From a virus: DNA of 64,000 nucleotides. The stretch lies in the IMG/VR virus record IMGVR_UViG_3300044691_000566, positions 95,747 to 159,746 of that record. One strand, given 5' to 3'. Shown here in pieces: positions 39,207-48,128 of this stretch; the first letter of the stretch is position 1, and every line of letters starts with the position of its first letter. Both the position numbers and the translations under genes were made by a program. Under the pieces are notes generated by a model. It saw nothing but the letters and a program-made list of their open reading frames with translations, made no database searches and was not told the DNA's origin.

Positions 39207-42011
39207 GTGGCCCGAGCACACCTGTTCCGCCCCATCACCGACCGTGAGGGGAATCTGCTCTATGGCGCAACGGTGACGGTGCGGGAGACGAACTTCGCCA
39301 TCCCCATCGGCCAGAGCCTGTTCAGCGGGCCGACGGCTCCCGACACCCTGGCCAACCCCTTCACCGCCGACAACGGGGTGATCGACTTCTGGGTGGACGA
39401 GCCGCAGCGTGTCTCGCTCCTGGTGCAGTCCCCCACGGTGGCGGACATTCTGGTCTACCTCGATGCCCAGCCGCCGCCGGAGCAGATCGTCACCACCGAC
39501 TCCCCCCTGGAGATCGTCAACGTCCCCACCACCTCCGGCCAGGTGCTGCTCAGCACCAGCACCCCCGGACAGGTGCAGTGGGGCAACCCGCCCTCCGGTA
39601 CCGGCCTGACCCCGGTGGTGGTGGTCTCCTCGCAGAACTTCTCCACCGGGGGCGACCCGGTGGGCTGGACCTTCGTACAGACCAACGGCGCCGGGCACAG
39701 CTACGATCCGCTGACCGTCCCGCCGGGGACCAACTACCCGCGCTCCCTGAAGATGGTCCAGTCGGCGAACTCCGGCCTGCTCACCCTGACCGGTCCCACC
39801 TTCACGCTGCTGGAGTCCGGGCGCGTCTCGATGTGGATCAAGACGGACATCGCCCCCACCGAGACGTTCACCGTCAAGATCGTGGACGCCTCCTCGGTGC
39901 AGACCACCCTGGCCACCATCGTTCAGGACCAGGACTGGGGGTTCTACTCCTTCAACCTGGCCGCCGGGACCTGGCATCCGCTGCTCACCTACACGGGCGC
40001 CGCCAGCTACAGCGGCACCACCCCGCATTCGGTGTGGACAACCGGCTACATCGCCCAGTACGGCGCCAACATTCCCCCGCACAGCCACAACGGCACCGGC
40101 ACCAATTCGGTGGCCCTGGGCACCGGCTCTACCGCCACCGCCACCGGCTCCACGGCCGTGGGCGCCACGGCGCACGCCACCGGTACCAACGCGACCGCCT
40201 TCGGGTACAACGCCGTGGCCGCCGGGAACAGCGCCGTGGCCGCCGGGTACAACGCCAGTGCGTCCACCGATTTCTCCCTGGCCGTCGGCTCCGGCGCCAC
40301 CGGCAGCGGCACGGCCACCGCGTGGGCCGCCGTGGGCTACAACGCCAACGCGGGCGGCCTGGAGGCCGTGGCCGTCGGCAAGAACGCCACGGTGGGCTCC
40401 GACTACGGCGTGGCGGTCGGCTCCGGCACCACGGTGGGCGCTTCGGCCAGTGCCGCCGTGGCCATCGGCGCGGGAGCCCAGGCCCAGGCCCCCAACTCCC
40501 TCGCGCTGGGCACCGGGGCCTTCGTCCCGTCCTCCCACAACAACTCGATCGCCCTCGGCGCGAACGCGGCCACCAACAGCGCCAACCAGATCATGATGGG
40601 CAACGACGGGGCGATCACCACCGTGCTGGGGTCCCTCCAGAACTACGGCATCGCGTCCCTGGGATCCCCCTCCTCCCGGATCGGCTTCTACGGCTCCCCT
40701 GGCAACATTGCCCAGACCGTGTCCGGCTCCGACGACGGCAACGTGACGCTGAGGACCCTGGTCCAGGCCCTGGCCAGCATGGGCCTGATCGTCAACAACA
40801 GCCTCCAGCAGCCCGCCCCGTTCCGGTCCCCGGTCGGCGTGATCGACTTCTTCTACCACCAGGACCCCGGGGACGGCTCCCTGGGTGTGGCCGACTTCGA
40901 CTTCCAGCCGTACGCCTACGCCCCGCTGGCCTACTCCAGCAAGAACCCCTACCCGTCGGGTCCGCAGTGGTTCGTCGGCGCGGACCACAACGGGTACAAG
41001 GGCTTCGCCACCGGCATCGGCGTGCTGAAAAACATGCTGACCACCAAGCAGAGTTTCGCCTTCGGTATCGCCACTGCCGGTACCGGTAACAGGCTCTGCC
41101 TGGCGCTGCGGCACACCGGGGCGGCCGGGAACGCGGCGGCGGCCGGGTACGTCCTCCTCGACCAGGCGGCCAACACGATCAGTTTCGCGGTGAAGGCGGC
41201 CGGGGTCGATTCGGACACCTTCACGGTCATCGGATCCCCGGTCGACCTCACTTCGATCGGCTCCACGCCCTTCGACGGCAACACGCACACGCACTTCGTC
41301 TCCGCCTCCGGCAACAACGTGATGTGGGCCGACGGGGCCTCCGGCATGCCGATCACGTGGTCCACGGGCACCCTCAACAACACGGGCACCTACATGGGCG
41401 TCGACTTCGCCCAGACCACCACCAAGCTCAACAACGTGTTCTTCCGCCCGCAGGAGACGTGGGACGCCTTCCAGACGACGGGCGCCCTGGTCAACGCGCC
41501 GTCCGGCGAAGCATGGTGGCCGGTGCTGTCCGGAGGGGGGACGACCGCCACCGTGAACACGGCGGCCAACCTCCAGCTCACCGGGGCGACCAGCGGCTCC
41601 GCCATCGCGTACGTGCTGACGGGGACCAACACCACCGGCAAGTGGGCGAACCTCCGCTGGGCGCCCGGTACCACCCCCACCACCGGGATGGGCATGGTCG
41701 GCCGGTACGTCGATCCCAACAACTACTTCTTCATCAACAACAGCCAGATCACCCGGGTCCTGTCCGGCACTCAGACGACCCTGCTCACCCTCAGCCAGAC
41801 CTTCATCGCCGGGGACCGCATGCAGGTGTTCTTCAACGGCACCACGGGCCTGATCCAGGTCTACCGCAACAACAATCTGATCGGCACCACCACCGATACG
41901 AACTTCCTGACCAGCAACCGGTTCGGCCTGGGGATACGCGGCGCCGGTACGGCGAACTTCGGCTATCTGTGGGTCTACGACCAGTACAACCTGGCGGTGA
42001 CGTACAAGTGA
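39207..42011 (+). CDS. Tail fibre with YadA-like head repeats, long paralogue
   Basis: 934 residues from GTG 39207. The N-terminal domain is shared (RPITDREGNLLYGATVTV). A beta-sandwich (150-285) precedes a long YadA-like head (292-460; GSTAVGATAHATGTNATAFG), then an unshared C-terminal part with two concanavalin-like sandwiches (about 560-720 and 770-934; MQVFFNGTTGLIQVYRNNN). The C-terminus is the probable receptor-binding end. Confidence 0.75.
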   Translation: MARAHLFRPITDREGNLLYGATVTVRETNFAIPIGQSLFSGPTAPDTLANPFTADNGVIDFWVDEPQRVSLLVQSPTVADILVYLDAQPPPEQIVTTDSPLEIVNVPTTSGQVLLSTSTPGQVQWGNPPSGTGLTPVVVVSSQNFSTGGDPVGWTFVQTNGAGHSYDPLTVPPGTNYPRSLKMVQSANSGLLTLTGPTFTLLESGRVSMWIKTDIAPTETFTVKIVDASSVQTTLATIVQDQDWGFYSFNLAAGTWHPLLTYTGAASYSGTTPHSVWTTGYIAQYGANIPPHSHNGTGTNSVALGTGSTATATGSTAVGATAHATGTNATAFGYNAVAAGNSAVAAGYNASASTDFSLAVGSGATGSGTATAWAAVGYNANAGGLEAVAVGKNATVGSDYGVAVGSGTTVGASASAAVAIGAGAQAQAPNSLALGTGAFVPSSHNNSIALGANAATNSANQIMMGNDGAITTVLGSLQNYGIASLGSPSSRIGFYGSPGNIAQTVSGSDDGNVTLRTLVQALASMGLIVNNSLQQPAPFRSPVGVIDFFYHQDPGDGSLGVADFDFQPYAYAPLAYSSKNPYPSGPQWFVGADHNGYKGFATGIGVLKNMLTTKQSFAFGIATAGTGNRLCLALRHTGAAGNAAAAGYVLLDQAANTISFAVKAAGVDSDTFTVIGSPVDLTSIGSTPFDGNTHTHFVSASGNNVMWADGASGMPITWSTGTLNNTGTYMGVDFAQTTTKLNNVFFRPQETWDAFQTTGALVNAPSGEAWWPVLSGGGTTATVNTAANLQLTGATSGSAIAYVLTGTNTTGKWANLRWAPGTTPTTGMGMVGRYVDPNNYFFINNSQITRVLSGTQTTLLTLSQTFIAGDRMQVFFNGTTGLIQVYRNNNLIGTTTDTNFLTSNRFGLGIRGAGTANFGYLWVYDQYNLAVTYK

Positions 42012-43909
42012 CGCGCTCCCACCTGCATCTTCCTCTGGTCAACAGCGCGGGGACGATCTTTCCGTACGCCTCGGTGACGATCACCGACGACTCCGGGGGA
42101 CCGCTGCCCGTCGCCACCTTCGTCCAGGCCAGCGGCGGCAATCCGGTCCCGTTCCCGCTGTTCGTCGACCCCGGCGTGATCGACGTGTGGCTGGACGGCC
42201 CGGCCCGCGTGCGGATCGTCGCCGAGGTGTCCGACAACGTCCGGATCGTGCTGGACGGCATCGACGTCCTGCCGCCCCCCGACGAGATCGTGCAGGCTCC
42301 CGCGCCTCTCGCGATCACCGGGGCCGCCACGTCGGTCTACCAGGGCGTGCTGATGTCCTCGACTCCCGGCGGAGGCGCCTTCCGGGTGGCCGACCCGATC
42401 GGCACCCACCAGCACCGGGGCGACTCGGTGGGCTCGGTGGTGCTCACCGGGGAGGACGCGACCGACTTCAACCCGTACCAGTCCTGGATCGGCTACCACG
42501 CCGGGGAGAACGCTGCGGCCAGCTCCGCCGGGTCCTCGGCTCTGGGCCCGCACGCGGCTGTCTACGGCGCCTCCGCGACCCTTCTGGGCGTGGGGGAGGT
42601 CGCCGCCCAGACCTCCACGGGAATGGCGGGGGACACCGCCACCGTGCTGTCCTCCGAGGACAGCAACGCCACCGCCAACTCCACGGCCGTCGGTGCGGCC
42701 AACCTGACCCAGCAGGGCCGGGACATGACGGTCCTGGGCTCCCTCAACGGCCCCTCCACCTCCGGCTCGGTGCCCAACAGCTCCACGGTGATCGGGCCCG
42801 GCAACATCATCGGAGCGGCCGGGGCCCTCAAGATCGGTGCCAACCACCCCACCTCCGGCGCCGGGAACAACCACACCGCCATCGGCGTGGGCAACACGGC
42901 CCAGCAGAACGGCCTCCCATGGGCCGGGGTGCAGACCCCCATCGCCCTGGGAGCCAACAAGACCCTGGCCGGAGACCCCTCCGACGTGACCTCCACCGAC
43001 GACTGGTTCGGCGGGACCGGCCCCCTGGCCGTGGGGACCAACAGCCCGGCCTTCAACCCGTCCCTGATCACGGTGGGGGGCAACATGGCCACCCAGGTTG
43101 CCCTGCGGGTGAACGGCGACACGATCGTCAACGGCCACCGCACCTACTCCAACACCGCGACCACCCTGGGGTTTTTCGGGGCCACCGGTACCGCCCGCCC
43201 CCAGGTGGCCATCAACTCCGGGGACGTCACCAGCACCATGCTGTCGGCCCTGCTCGGCTACCTGTCGAAGCTCGGGCTGATCTACACCACGGCGACCCCC
43301 GTCCTCACCGAATCGGGCACCCACCCCGACGGCGCAGCCCTGGAATTCGCCGAGACCGGCCAGGCCCTCCAGTGGAAGCTCCCCCCGACCTCCGTGGACT
43401 ACCGGGCGGTCAACGCCTTCACGGTGGCCTCCAACAAGGTGGTGCTCAACTCGGCTCTCGCGCCGTTCCCGACCAACGGCCTGCCCGCCTTCTACTCCTG
43501 CGGCCGGGCCGACGTGACGGTTCAGGGGCGTTTCGGTTACAGCGCGGCCACCTCGGGGTTCCCCACCGGGGACCTCTACACGGGCCTGATGGTCCGCTCG
43601 TACCTGGCCACGTCGATCGTGGGCGGCCAGACTGTCGCCGTGCCCACCGGATACCTGGTGGGCCGCTCGGCTGTGTACTCGGTCACCGGCAACACCATCG
43701 GCGCCACAGTGGCCACCCTCAGCGCCTCTCCCGCTGCCGGTGACCTGCTTCAGGCCGACTGCTCCGGCACCTCCGTGACGGTCCGGGTCAACGGGTCCTC
43801 GGTGGCCACGTTCACCGACAGCACCCTCACCACCCGCGTGAAGCACGGGTTCCGGATCCTCGCCAGCACCTCGGCCTGGGCGTTCCAGGTCTCCCCCTTC
43901 GGGTTCTGA
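42008..43909 (+). CDS. Tail fibre with YadA-like head repeats, third paralogue
   Basis: 633 residues from GTG 42008, overlapping the preceding stop. The N-terminal domain is related (LPLVNSAGTIFPYASVTI, GVIDVWLDGPARVRIV). Residues 160-290 are a degenerate repeat head (SSALGPHAAVYGASATLLG), and 430-633 a different receptor-type sandwich. The three fibres share stalk-like parts but differ in tips. Confidence 0.7.
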   Translation: MTRSHLHLPLVNSAGTIFPYASVTITDDSGGPLPVATFVQASGGNPVPFPLFVDPGVIDVWLDGPARVRIVAEVSDNVRIVLDGIDVLPPPDEIVQAPAPLAITGAATSVYQGVLMSSTPGGGAFRVADPIGTHQHRGDSVGSVVLTGEDATDFNPYQSWIGYHAGENAAASSAGSSALGPHAAVYGASATLLGVGEVAAQTSTGMAGDTATVLSSEDSNATANSTAVGAANLTQQGRDMTVLGSLNGPSTSGSVPNSSTVIGPGNIIGAAGALKIGANHPTSGAGNNHTAIGVGNTAQQNGLPWAGVQTPIALGANKTLAGDPSDVTSTDDWFGGTGPLAVGTNSPAFNPSLITVGGNMATQVALRVNGDTIVNGHRTYSNTATTLGFFGATGTARPQVAINSGDVTSTMLSALLGYLSKLGLIYTTATPVLTESGTHPDGAALEFAETGQALQWKLPPTSVDYRAVNAFTVASNKVVLNSALAPFPTNGLPAFYSCGRADVTVQGRFGYSAATSGFPTGDLYTGLMVRSYLATSIVGGQTVAVPTGYLVGRSAVYSVTGNTIGATVATLSASPAAGDLLQADCSGTSVTVRVNGSSVATFTDSTLTTRVKHGFRILASTSAWAFQVSPFGF

Positions 43910-43924
43910 CCCAGAAGATCGCGC

Positions 43925-43973
43925 GTAGACGGGGATTGTTCCAGGTAGCTAATATCCTGTTAGGAACAATCCC
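43925..43973 (+). promoter_or_regulatory. Promoter-like site within an 11-bp inverted repeat
   Basis: Arms GGGATTGTTCC (43932-43942) and GGAACAATCCC (43963-43973) enclose TAATAT (43950-43955), an AT-rich -10-like hexamer; GTAGAC lies 19 bases upstream. It precedes the two-gene helicase operon and could be an operator or an RNA hairpin. Confidence 0.45.
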
Positions 43974-43983
43974 TGGAGGAGTC

Positions 43984-44295
43984 GTGACACTCGACATGAT
44001 GGCGGCGCAGATCGTGATGCGCGCCCGCCAGATCGAGCGCGCCCTGCACGATCCCGGACCCTGGACCATCAGGAACCACGGCCACACCTACCCGGCGCGC
44101 AAGGTCATCGGTGACGACCACGTGACCTTCTATGCCGTCGTGGACATTCACCACCCGGTCCTGGAGCTGTGCGCCGGAGAGCGGTCGATCCAGAACGGGG
44201 GACTGGTGGCCTTCAAGACCGTGGAGAACGTGGAGGGCCCGACCCAGGTCTCCTGGGAGTTCCTGGTGGCCAATTTCGAGCAGGTTGCCGCATGA
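43984..44295 (+). CDS. Small hypothetical protein before helicase
   Basis: 103 residues from GTG 43984 (TGGAGGAG upstream). Helical N-terminus (MMAAQIVMRARQIERAL), then strands (WTIRNHGHTYPARKVIG, VTFYAVVDIHHPVLEL). It overlaps the helicase gene by 4 bases, so it is probably made with it. Not recognised. Confidence 0.6.
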   Translation: MTLDMMAAQIVMRARQIERALHDPGPWTIRNHGHTYPARKVIGDDHVTFYAVVDIHHPVLELCAGERSIQNGGLVAFKTVENVEGPTQVSWEFLVANFEQVAA

Positions 44296-46880
44296 CGGCT
44301 ACGGCGACCGAGGCCCCCTCCGGCCAGTCGCCGGAGGGGGCTCTCTACTTTTCGCCTCGCGGTCTGTACCCGTTCCAGGCCGACCACATAGCGCGGATCT
44401 ACCTGGGCATCCAGTCCGGCATACCGGAGTGGATGATCGTCTGGGACACCGGGCTGGGGAAGGCGGAGCCCATATCCGAGCCCGTGCTGACTCCGGTTGG
44501 CTGGGTTCCCATGGGCGACTTGCGAGTGGGACATCAGGTCATCGCGGCGAACGGCCGACCGGCGAAGATCCTTGCTGTGCACCCGCAGGAGTCCCGCGAG
44601 GTGTACCGAGTGGCCTTCTCCGACGGCTCCTGGACCAGGTGCAGTCCCGAACACCTGTGGACGGTCTCCTACTGGGGACCTGACCGATCCTCGGGCAAGC
44701 AGGTTCGGGTCCGGCGGAGCAAGACCGTCACCTTGCGCCAGCTCATGGCTGAGGGGGTCACCACTCCGAAGGGGCGTCGGAAGTTCTCCATCCCCATGAC
44801 CGCCCCGGTGCAGTACCCGGAGCGCAATCTGCCCATGGACCCGTATGCCCTCGGGGTCGTCCTCGGCGACGGCAATGTGAACCCTCGCGGATATGTCTCG
44901 CTGACCACCGACAAGGAGATCATCGACGCCTTGGCCGTCCCGGGGTCCCGGTACGAACACCGTTCTGCTGGCGTGGCGGTCCTGAACACCAACGCGTGGA
45001 GAGAGGTCCTGACGGGCCTCGGACTGGCCGGACGCCGGGCCTGGGAGAAGTCCGTCCCAGAGATCTACCTGCGAGCCCCAGAGGACAGCCGCAGGGCCCT
45101 CCTGGCCGGTTTGCTGGACACGGACGGGTCGCCGATCGAAGAGGGCGGAGTCGAGTTCTCCACGACCTCAGAGGCCCTGCTGGACGCGGTGATCGAGCTG
45201 ACCGAGTCGCTCGGCGGACAGGCCCGCAGCAAATCGTCTCGGTTCACGACCTACACGCACAACGAGGAGACGAAGCGGGGGCGCAAGTCCTGGCGGGTAA
45301 ACGTCAAGCTCAACGAGCAGCCGTTCCGTCTGGCGCGCAAGATGATCCGCTGGACCGAGCCGACTAAGTACCCGGTCCAGCGAATCATCGAGTCCATCGA
45401 GCGCGTGGAGGATGAGGATTCGGTCTGCATCACCATCGACCGCTCAGACGGCCTCTACCTCACCCGCAGCCACATCGTCACGCACAACAGCCATGCCGCC
45501 ATGCGGCTGACCACCCTCGGCTTCGAGGACGACGCGGTGGACTTCGTGCTGCTGGTGTGCGAGCGGGGGAAGCTCAAGGAGTGGCAGGCGGACTTCGAGG
45601 AGTTCACCACGCTCGACACCCGGATCCATCACGGGCCGTCCCGGAACGGGAAGCTGGCCAAGCTCGGGCTACCTCAGGTCTTGATCACCACCTTCGAGAC
45701 CGGCAAGGCCGATCTGGTGGTGATGGAGAAGACCGGCCGCAAGCGGCGCACGTTCGAGACCGGTCCGCTGCTCACGCGGATACTCGAACACTCCAGACGT
45801 CCCATGATCATCTTCGACGAGGCCGACCGGCTGAGCAACCGGTCGGCCGCAAACTATCGGGCGTATGAACACGTCCTCAGGACCTTCCGTAAGGTTTTTA
45901 AAATCCCCGTCCTCATGCTGACCGGGACTCCGATCCGGCGGGACTGGGAGGGCTCATTCAACCAGCTCCGCCTGCTCCGACCTGCATCAATGCCTCTCGT
46001 AGGGGAGTTCGAAAAGTACTTCGTACGGGGGAGGGACGACTACGGCCGGGCCCGGTACCACGACTACCGCATGCCGGAGTTCGCCAACCTCTGCTCGCCC
46101 ATGCTGCTGGCCAAGTCCAAGACCGACCCCGACGTCATCGCCCAGTTCCCCGTGTCGACCGAGGAGGCGTTCTGGGTGGACCTGGAGGGGGAGCAGAGGA
46201 AGTTCTACGATTTTGTCGCGGAGCTGGACGCCCCGGGTCAGATGGCGGCTCTCCGGCAGATCTGCGCCCACCCGGCGGCCCTCCTCCACTCGGCCACCGA
46301 GGGCAAGTCCAAGCTGGCCAGGGCCCTCGTGGACGAGTTCGGCGAGGACTACATACGCTCGCTGCCCTCGGCGAAAACCGACGCCCTGGTCCGCTACGTG
46401 GAGCCGATCGTCAAAGGTCAGGACGCCAAGGTTCTGGTCTTCACCTTCTTCGGCCCCTCGGTGATACCGCACCTGCGCGCGGCACTGACCGCCCGGCACG
46501 TCCCGGTCTTCACCCACGACGACGAAGACGGCATCGAGAATTTTAAGAAGCACCCGGGGGGTGGCGTCCTGCTCGCCTCCGACGCGGTGGCCCGGGGGAT
46601 CAACCTGCCCGAGGCCAGCTACCTGATCGAGTACGACGTGGCTTCGACGTTCGGCCTGCGGACCCAGCGGCTGAACCGGGCCTCCAGGATCGGCAAGGGC
46701 GGCCCCACACTCACCATCCGGACCATGCTGGCGCGGGAGAGCCTTGAGATCGCGCTGCTGCACAACATGCTGGAGGGCAACGCCCAGGCCGACGCCCTGC
46801 TCGGTCACGGTGTGGACGGCTCGGAGTTCATGACGGCCGCCATGCGGCGGAAGATCCTCACCGAGGGCATGGGGGAATGA
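44292..46880 (+). CDS. SF2/Snf2-like helicase interrupted by an intein
   Basis: 862 residues from ATG 44292. The extein is a SF2 helicase of Snf2 type: Walker A TGLGK ends at residue 57 and continues as SHAA at 400; motif II is DEAD in MIIFDEADRLSN (about 505-516); motif III is LTGTP; motif VI is QRLNRASRIGKGG near 790. The removed segment is residues 58-399, leaving a helicase of 520 residues. Phage relatives act in replication or recombination. It sits alone with a small gene between the tail fibres and the RNA region. Confidence 0.85.
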   Translation: MTATATEAPSGQSPEGALYFSPRGLYPFQADHIARIYLGIQSGIPEWMIVWDTGLGKAEPISEPVLTPVGWVPMGDLRVGHQVIAANGRPAKILAVHPQESREVYRVAFSDGSWTRCSPEHLWTVSYWGPDRSSGKQVRVRRSKTVTLRQLMAEGVTTPKGRRKFSIPMTAPVQYPERNLPMDPYALGVVLGDGNVNPRGYVSLTTDKEIIDALAVPGSRYEHRSAGVAVLNTNAWREVLTGLGLAGRRAWEKSVPEIYLRAPEDSRRALLAGLLDTDGSPIEEGGVEFSTTSEALLDAVIELTESLGGQARSKSSRFTTYTHNEETKRGRKSWRVNVKLNEQPFRLARKMIRWTEPTKYPVQRIIESIERVEDEDSVCITIDRSDGLYLTRSHIVTHNSHAAMRLTTLGFEDDAVDFVLLVCERGKLKEWQADFEEFTTLDTRIHHGPSRNGKLAKLGLPQVLITTFETGKADLVVMEKTGRKRRTFETGPLLTRILEHSRRPMIIFDEADRLSNRSAANYRAYEHVLRTFRKVFKIPVLMLTGTPIRRDWEGSFNQLRLLRPASMPLVGEFEKYFVRGRDDYGRARYHDYRMPEFANLCSPMLLAKSKTDPDVIAQFPVSTEEAFWVDLEGEQRKFYDFVAELDAPGQMAALRQICAHPAALLHSATEGKSKLARALVDEFGEDYIRSLPSAKTDALVRYVEPIVKGQDAKVLVFTFFGPSVIPHLRAALTARHVPVFTHDDEDGIENFKKHPGGGVLLASDAVARGINLPEASYLIEYDVASTFGLRTQRLNRASRIGKGGPTLTIRTMLARESLEIALLHNMLEGNAQADALLGHGVDGSEFMTAAMRRKILTEGMGE
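44463..45488 (+). mobile_element. Full-length intein with LAGLIDADG endonuclease in the helicase Walker A
   Basis: 342 residues. It begins with Ala (AEPISEPVLTPVGWVPMGDL) instead of Cys/Ser, as in Ala1-type inteins, and ends THIS-type: HIVTHN followed by extein Ser. Block B lies in HLWTV. LAGLIDADG helices are seen as YALGVVLGDGN (about 184) and LLAGLLDTDGS (about 269). The insertion splits the ATP-binding loop between Lys and Ser, a favoured intein site. Confidence 0.85.
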
Positions 46881-46968
46881 CGAAGAGGTCCTCCGTAGAG
46901 GACCTCTTCTCCCTGCCGTGCCTGGCCTCGCCTCGCCTAGCCATGCCCCGCAAGACCTGACTCTATCA
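46876..46968 (-). ncRNA. GGYNN-repeat small RNA unit, antisense to flanking genes
   Basis: On the minus strand TGATAGAGT (46968), 8 pentamers and 12-bp hairpin GAAGAGGTCCTC / GAGGACCTCTTC (46882-46909). It points against the flanking plus-strand genes, so it cannot be just a leader or trailer of them. Its hairpin is also placed to end the helicase transcript. Confidence 0.6.
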
Positions 46969-46983
46969 GCCCCAGGAGACCCC

Positions 46984-47268
46984 GTGGTGGACCTCGGTCC
47001 TCTCGACGATCCGGCCTACCAACCCGTTCACGCGCCGCAGGACGGCCGTGTGCCGCCCGTGGTGGCCCGCTGGGGGAAGAACTCCCAGCTCCGCTGGTTC
47101 AGGCGCTTCGGGGCCAAGCTGAAGCTCCGGGAGAACGAGGTCTCCGGGTTCTGGGTCTGGTCCGAGCACCATCGGGGGTCTCACTGCGGAGCGTGCCTCA
47201 ACGAGGAGTACGAGGGCACCGGAGTGATCATGGACGGCTGGTGCTGCTGCCGGGACAGCCGAATGTGA
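46984..47268 (+). CDS. Small Cys-rich hypothetical protein
   Basis: 94 residues from GTG 46984 (CAGGAGA upstream). A basic Trp-rich stretch (LRWFRRFGAKLKLRENEV) precedes a cysteine cluster (HCGAC, WCCC) near the C-terminus that may bind metal. It lies between a small-RNA unit and the large RNA region. No family was recognised. Confidence 0.5.
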   Translation: MVDLGPLDDPAYQPVHAPQDGRVPPVVARWGKNSQLRWFRRFGAKLKLRENEVSGFWVWSEHHRGSHCGACLNEEYEGTGVIMDGWCCCRDSRM

Positions 47269-47269
47269 T

Positions 47270-47993
47270 CGACTTGCTACTACGGCATTCGTTGGAGTAG
47301 CGTCTTCCACGTCAGCCCGAGCCGCACTTGGACGCAGCTCGGTAGGGCGATGCACAGCATGACGGCGGCCAGGGGTCTGAGGAAGTCCCCGGCCGCCCAG
47401 AAGCTCCCATGAGATCAGTCCGACTAGGTAGTTCCGCTGATGGGAAGGCGGGGCGTAACGAATCCGGACCCCTGCGGGGAAGCACGGTCTCATGGGCTCC
47501 CAGGCGCTAAAGCTGAGGTCCAGCCCACCTTGCGCCGAAACGGGTAGGTCGGGACACCTCTATGAGGTGTACAGCTCCTGGTCAGCCCCACCAGGGACCG
47601 CAACGGGGCACCTATACGCACGCGGGGCCAGTCGTGATCGAGCCGGTGAATCGACTGGTCCCGCGTGTCCTCGACCGGTATGGCCTCGTTAGGCCATCCG
47701 CGCGACGGGTCAGCCCCACCCGTGGTCGGAAACGGGGCACCCTGGATCCGCGTCGGTCTCCGTTCCGGCGTGACCGGGTAGATCCGGTTTCATCCCTACC
47801 GGATCAGAAACGGTGAGCCGCGTCCTCTTGCCAGCCCGGAAACAAGGACGTAGGGGAGAGCGCACCAGTTCTAGGATCCCCTTCCGTGCAGGCGGAGGGG
47901 GATGGTGCGGGGCAACGACCGTACAGCCCGAACGGCCCCGGATCGGGCACAAAGAAGGGCCTGGACAACTCGTGGAGTCCGGGCCCTTCTTCA
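47270..47993 (+). ncRNA. Large structured non-coding RNA candidate
   Basis: About 720 bases without a supported gene. Stems seen by eye: CGAGC/GCTCG (47319-47341), GGCGGCC-A-GGGG/CCCCGGCCGCC (47364-47397), long-range CCCATGAGA/TCTCATGGG (47406-47496), ACACCTC/GAGGTGT, CCTGGT/ACCAGG, a 15-bp stem (47618-47632 with 47653-47667), ATGGCC/GGCCAT, ACGGGT/ACCCGT, GATCCGGT/ACCGGATC, and a compound stem near 47862-47918. Hairpins with CAGCCC(C) loops followed by AAACGGG-type strings recur (about 47520, 47580, 47705, 47780). It ends in a terminator. Length and ornateness recall phage GOLLD or ROOL RNAs; identity is not shown. Confidence 0.6.
47952..47993 (+). terminator. Terminator of the large RNA candidate
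   Basis: AAGAAGGGCC (47952-47961) pairs with GGCCCTTCTT (47982-47991), with an inner GGAC/GTCC pairing. A tail TTCTTC supports termination on the plus strand. Confidence 0.65.
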
Positions 47994-48013
47994 TGCCCGG
48001 GAACGAGAGGTCC

Positions 48014-48121
48014 AACAACGAAGGGGACCACCCGGAGGTGGTCCCCTTCTCCCTGCCAAGCCAAGCCCCGCCACGCCATACCCTGCCGCGCCTCGCCATG
48101 CCTCAAGACCTGACTCTATCA
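48014..48121 (-). ncRNA. GGYNN-repeat small RNA unit
   Basis: TGATAGAGT at 48121, just after the stop of the minus-strand miniprotein gene; 11 phased pentamers; 12-bp hairpin AAGGGGACCACC / GGTGGTCCCCTT (48021-48048) with tail TTCGTTGTT. It converges on the large RNA's terminator. Confidence 0.6.
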
Positions 48122-48128
48122 GCCCCCA

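Noticed and set aside
33380-39238. A minus-strand open frame of 1952 codons
   Set aside because: It lies antisense to four well-supported baseplate and fibre genes; its composition (Gly/Arg/Val-rich, low complexity) is the shadow of GC-rich codons.
47270-47993. tRNA or tmRNA genes in the gap
   Set aside because: No cloverleaf with a T-loop GGTTCRA motif and CCA-type acceptor could be built; the 15-bp stem at 47618 is too long for a tRNA arm.
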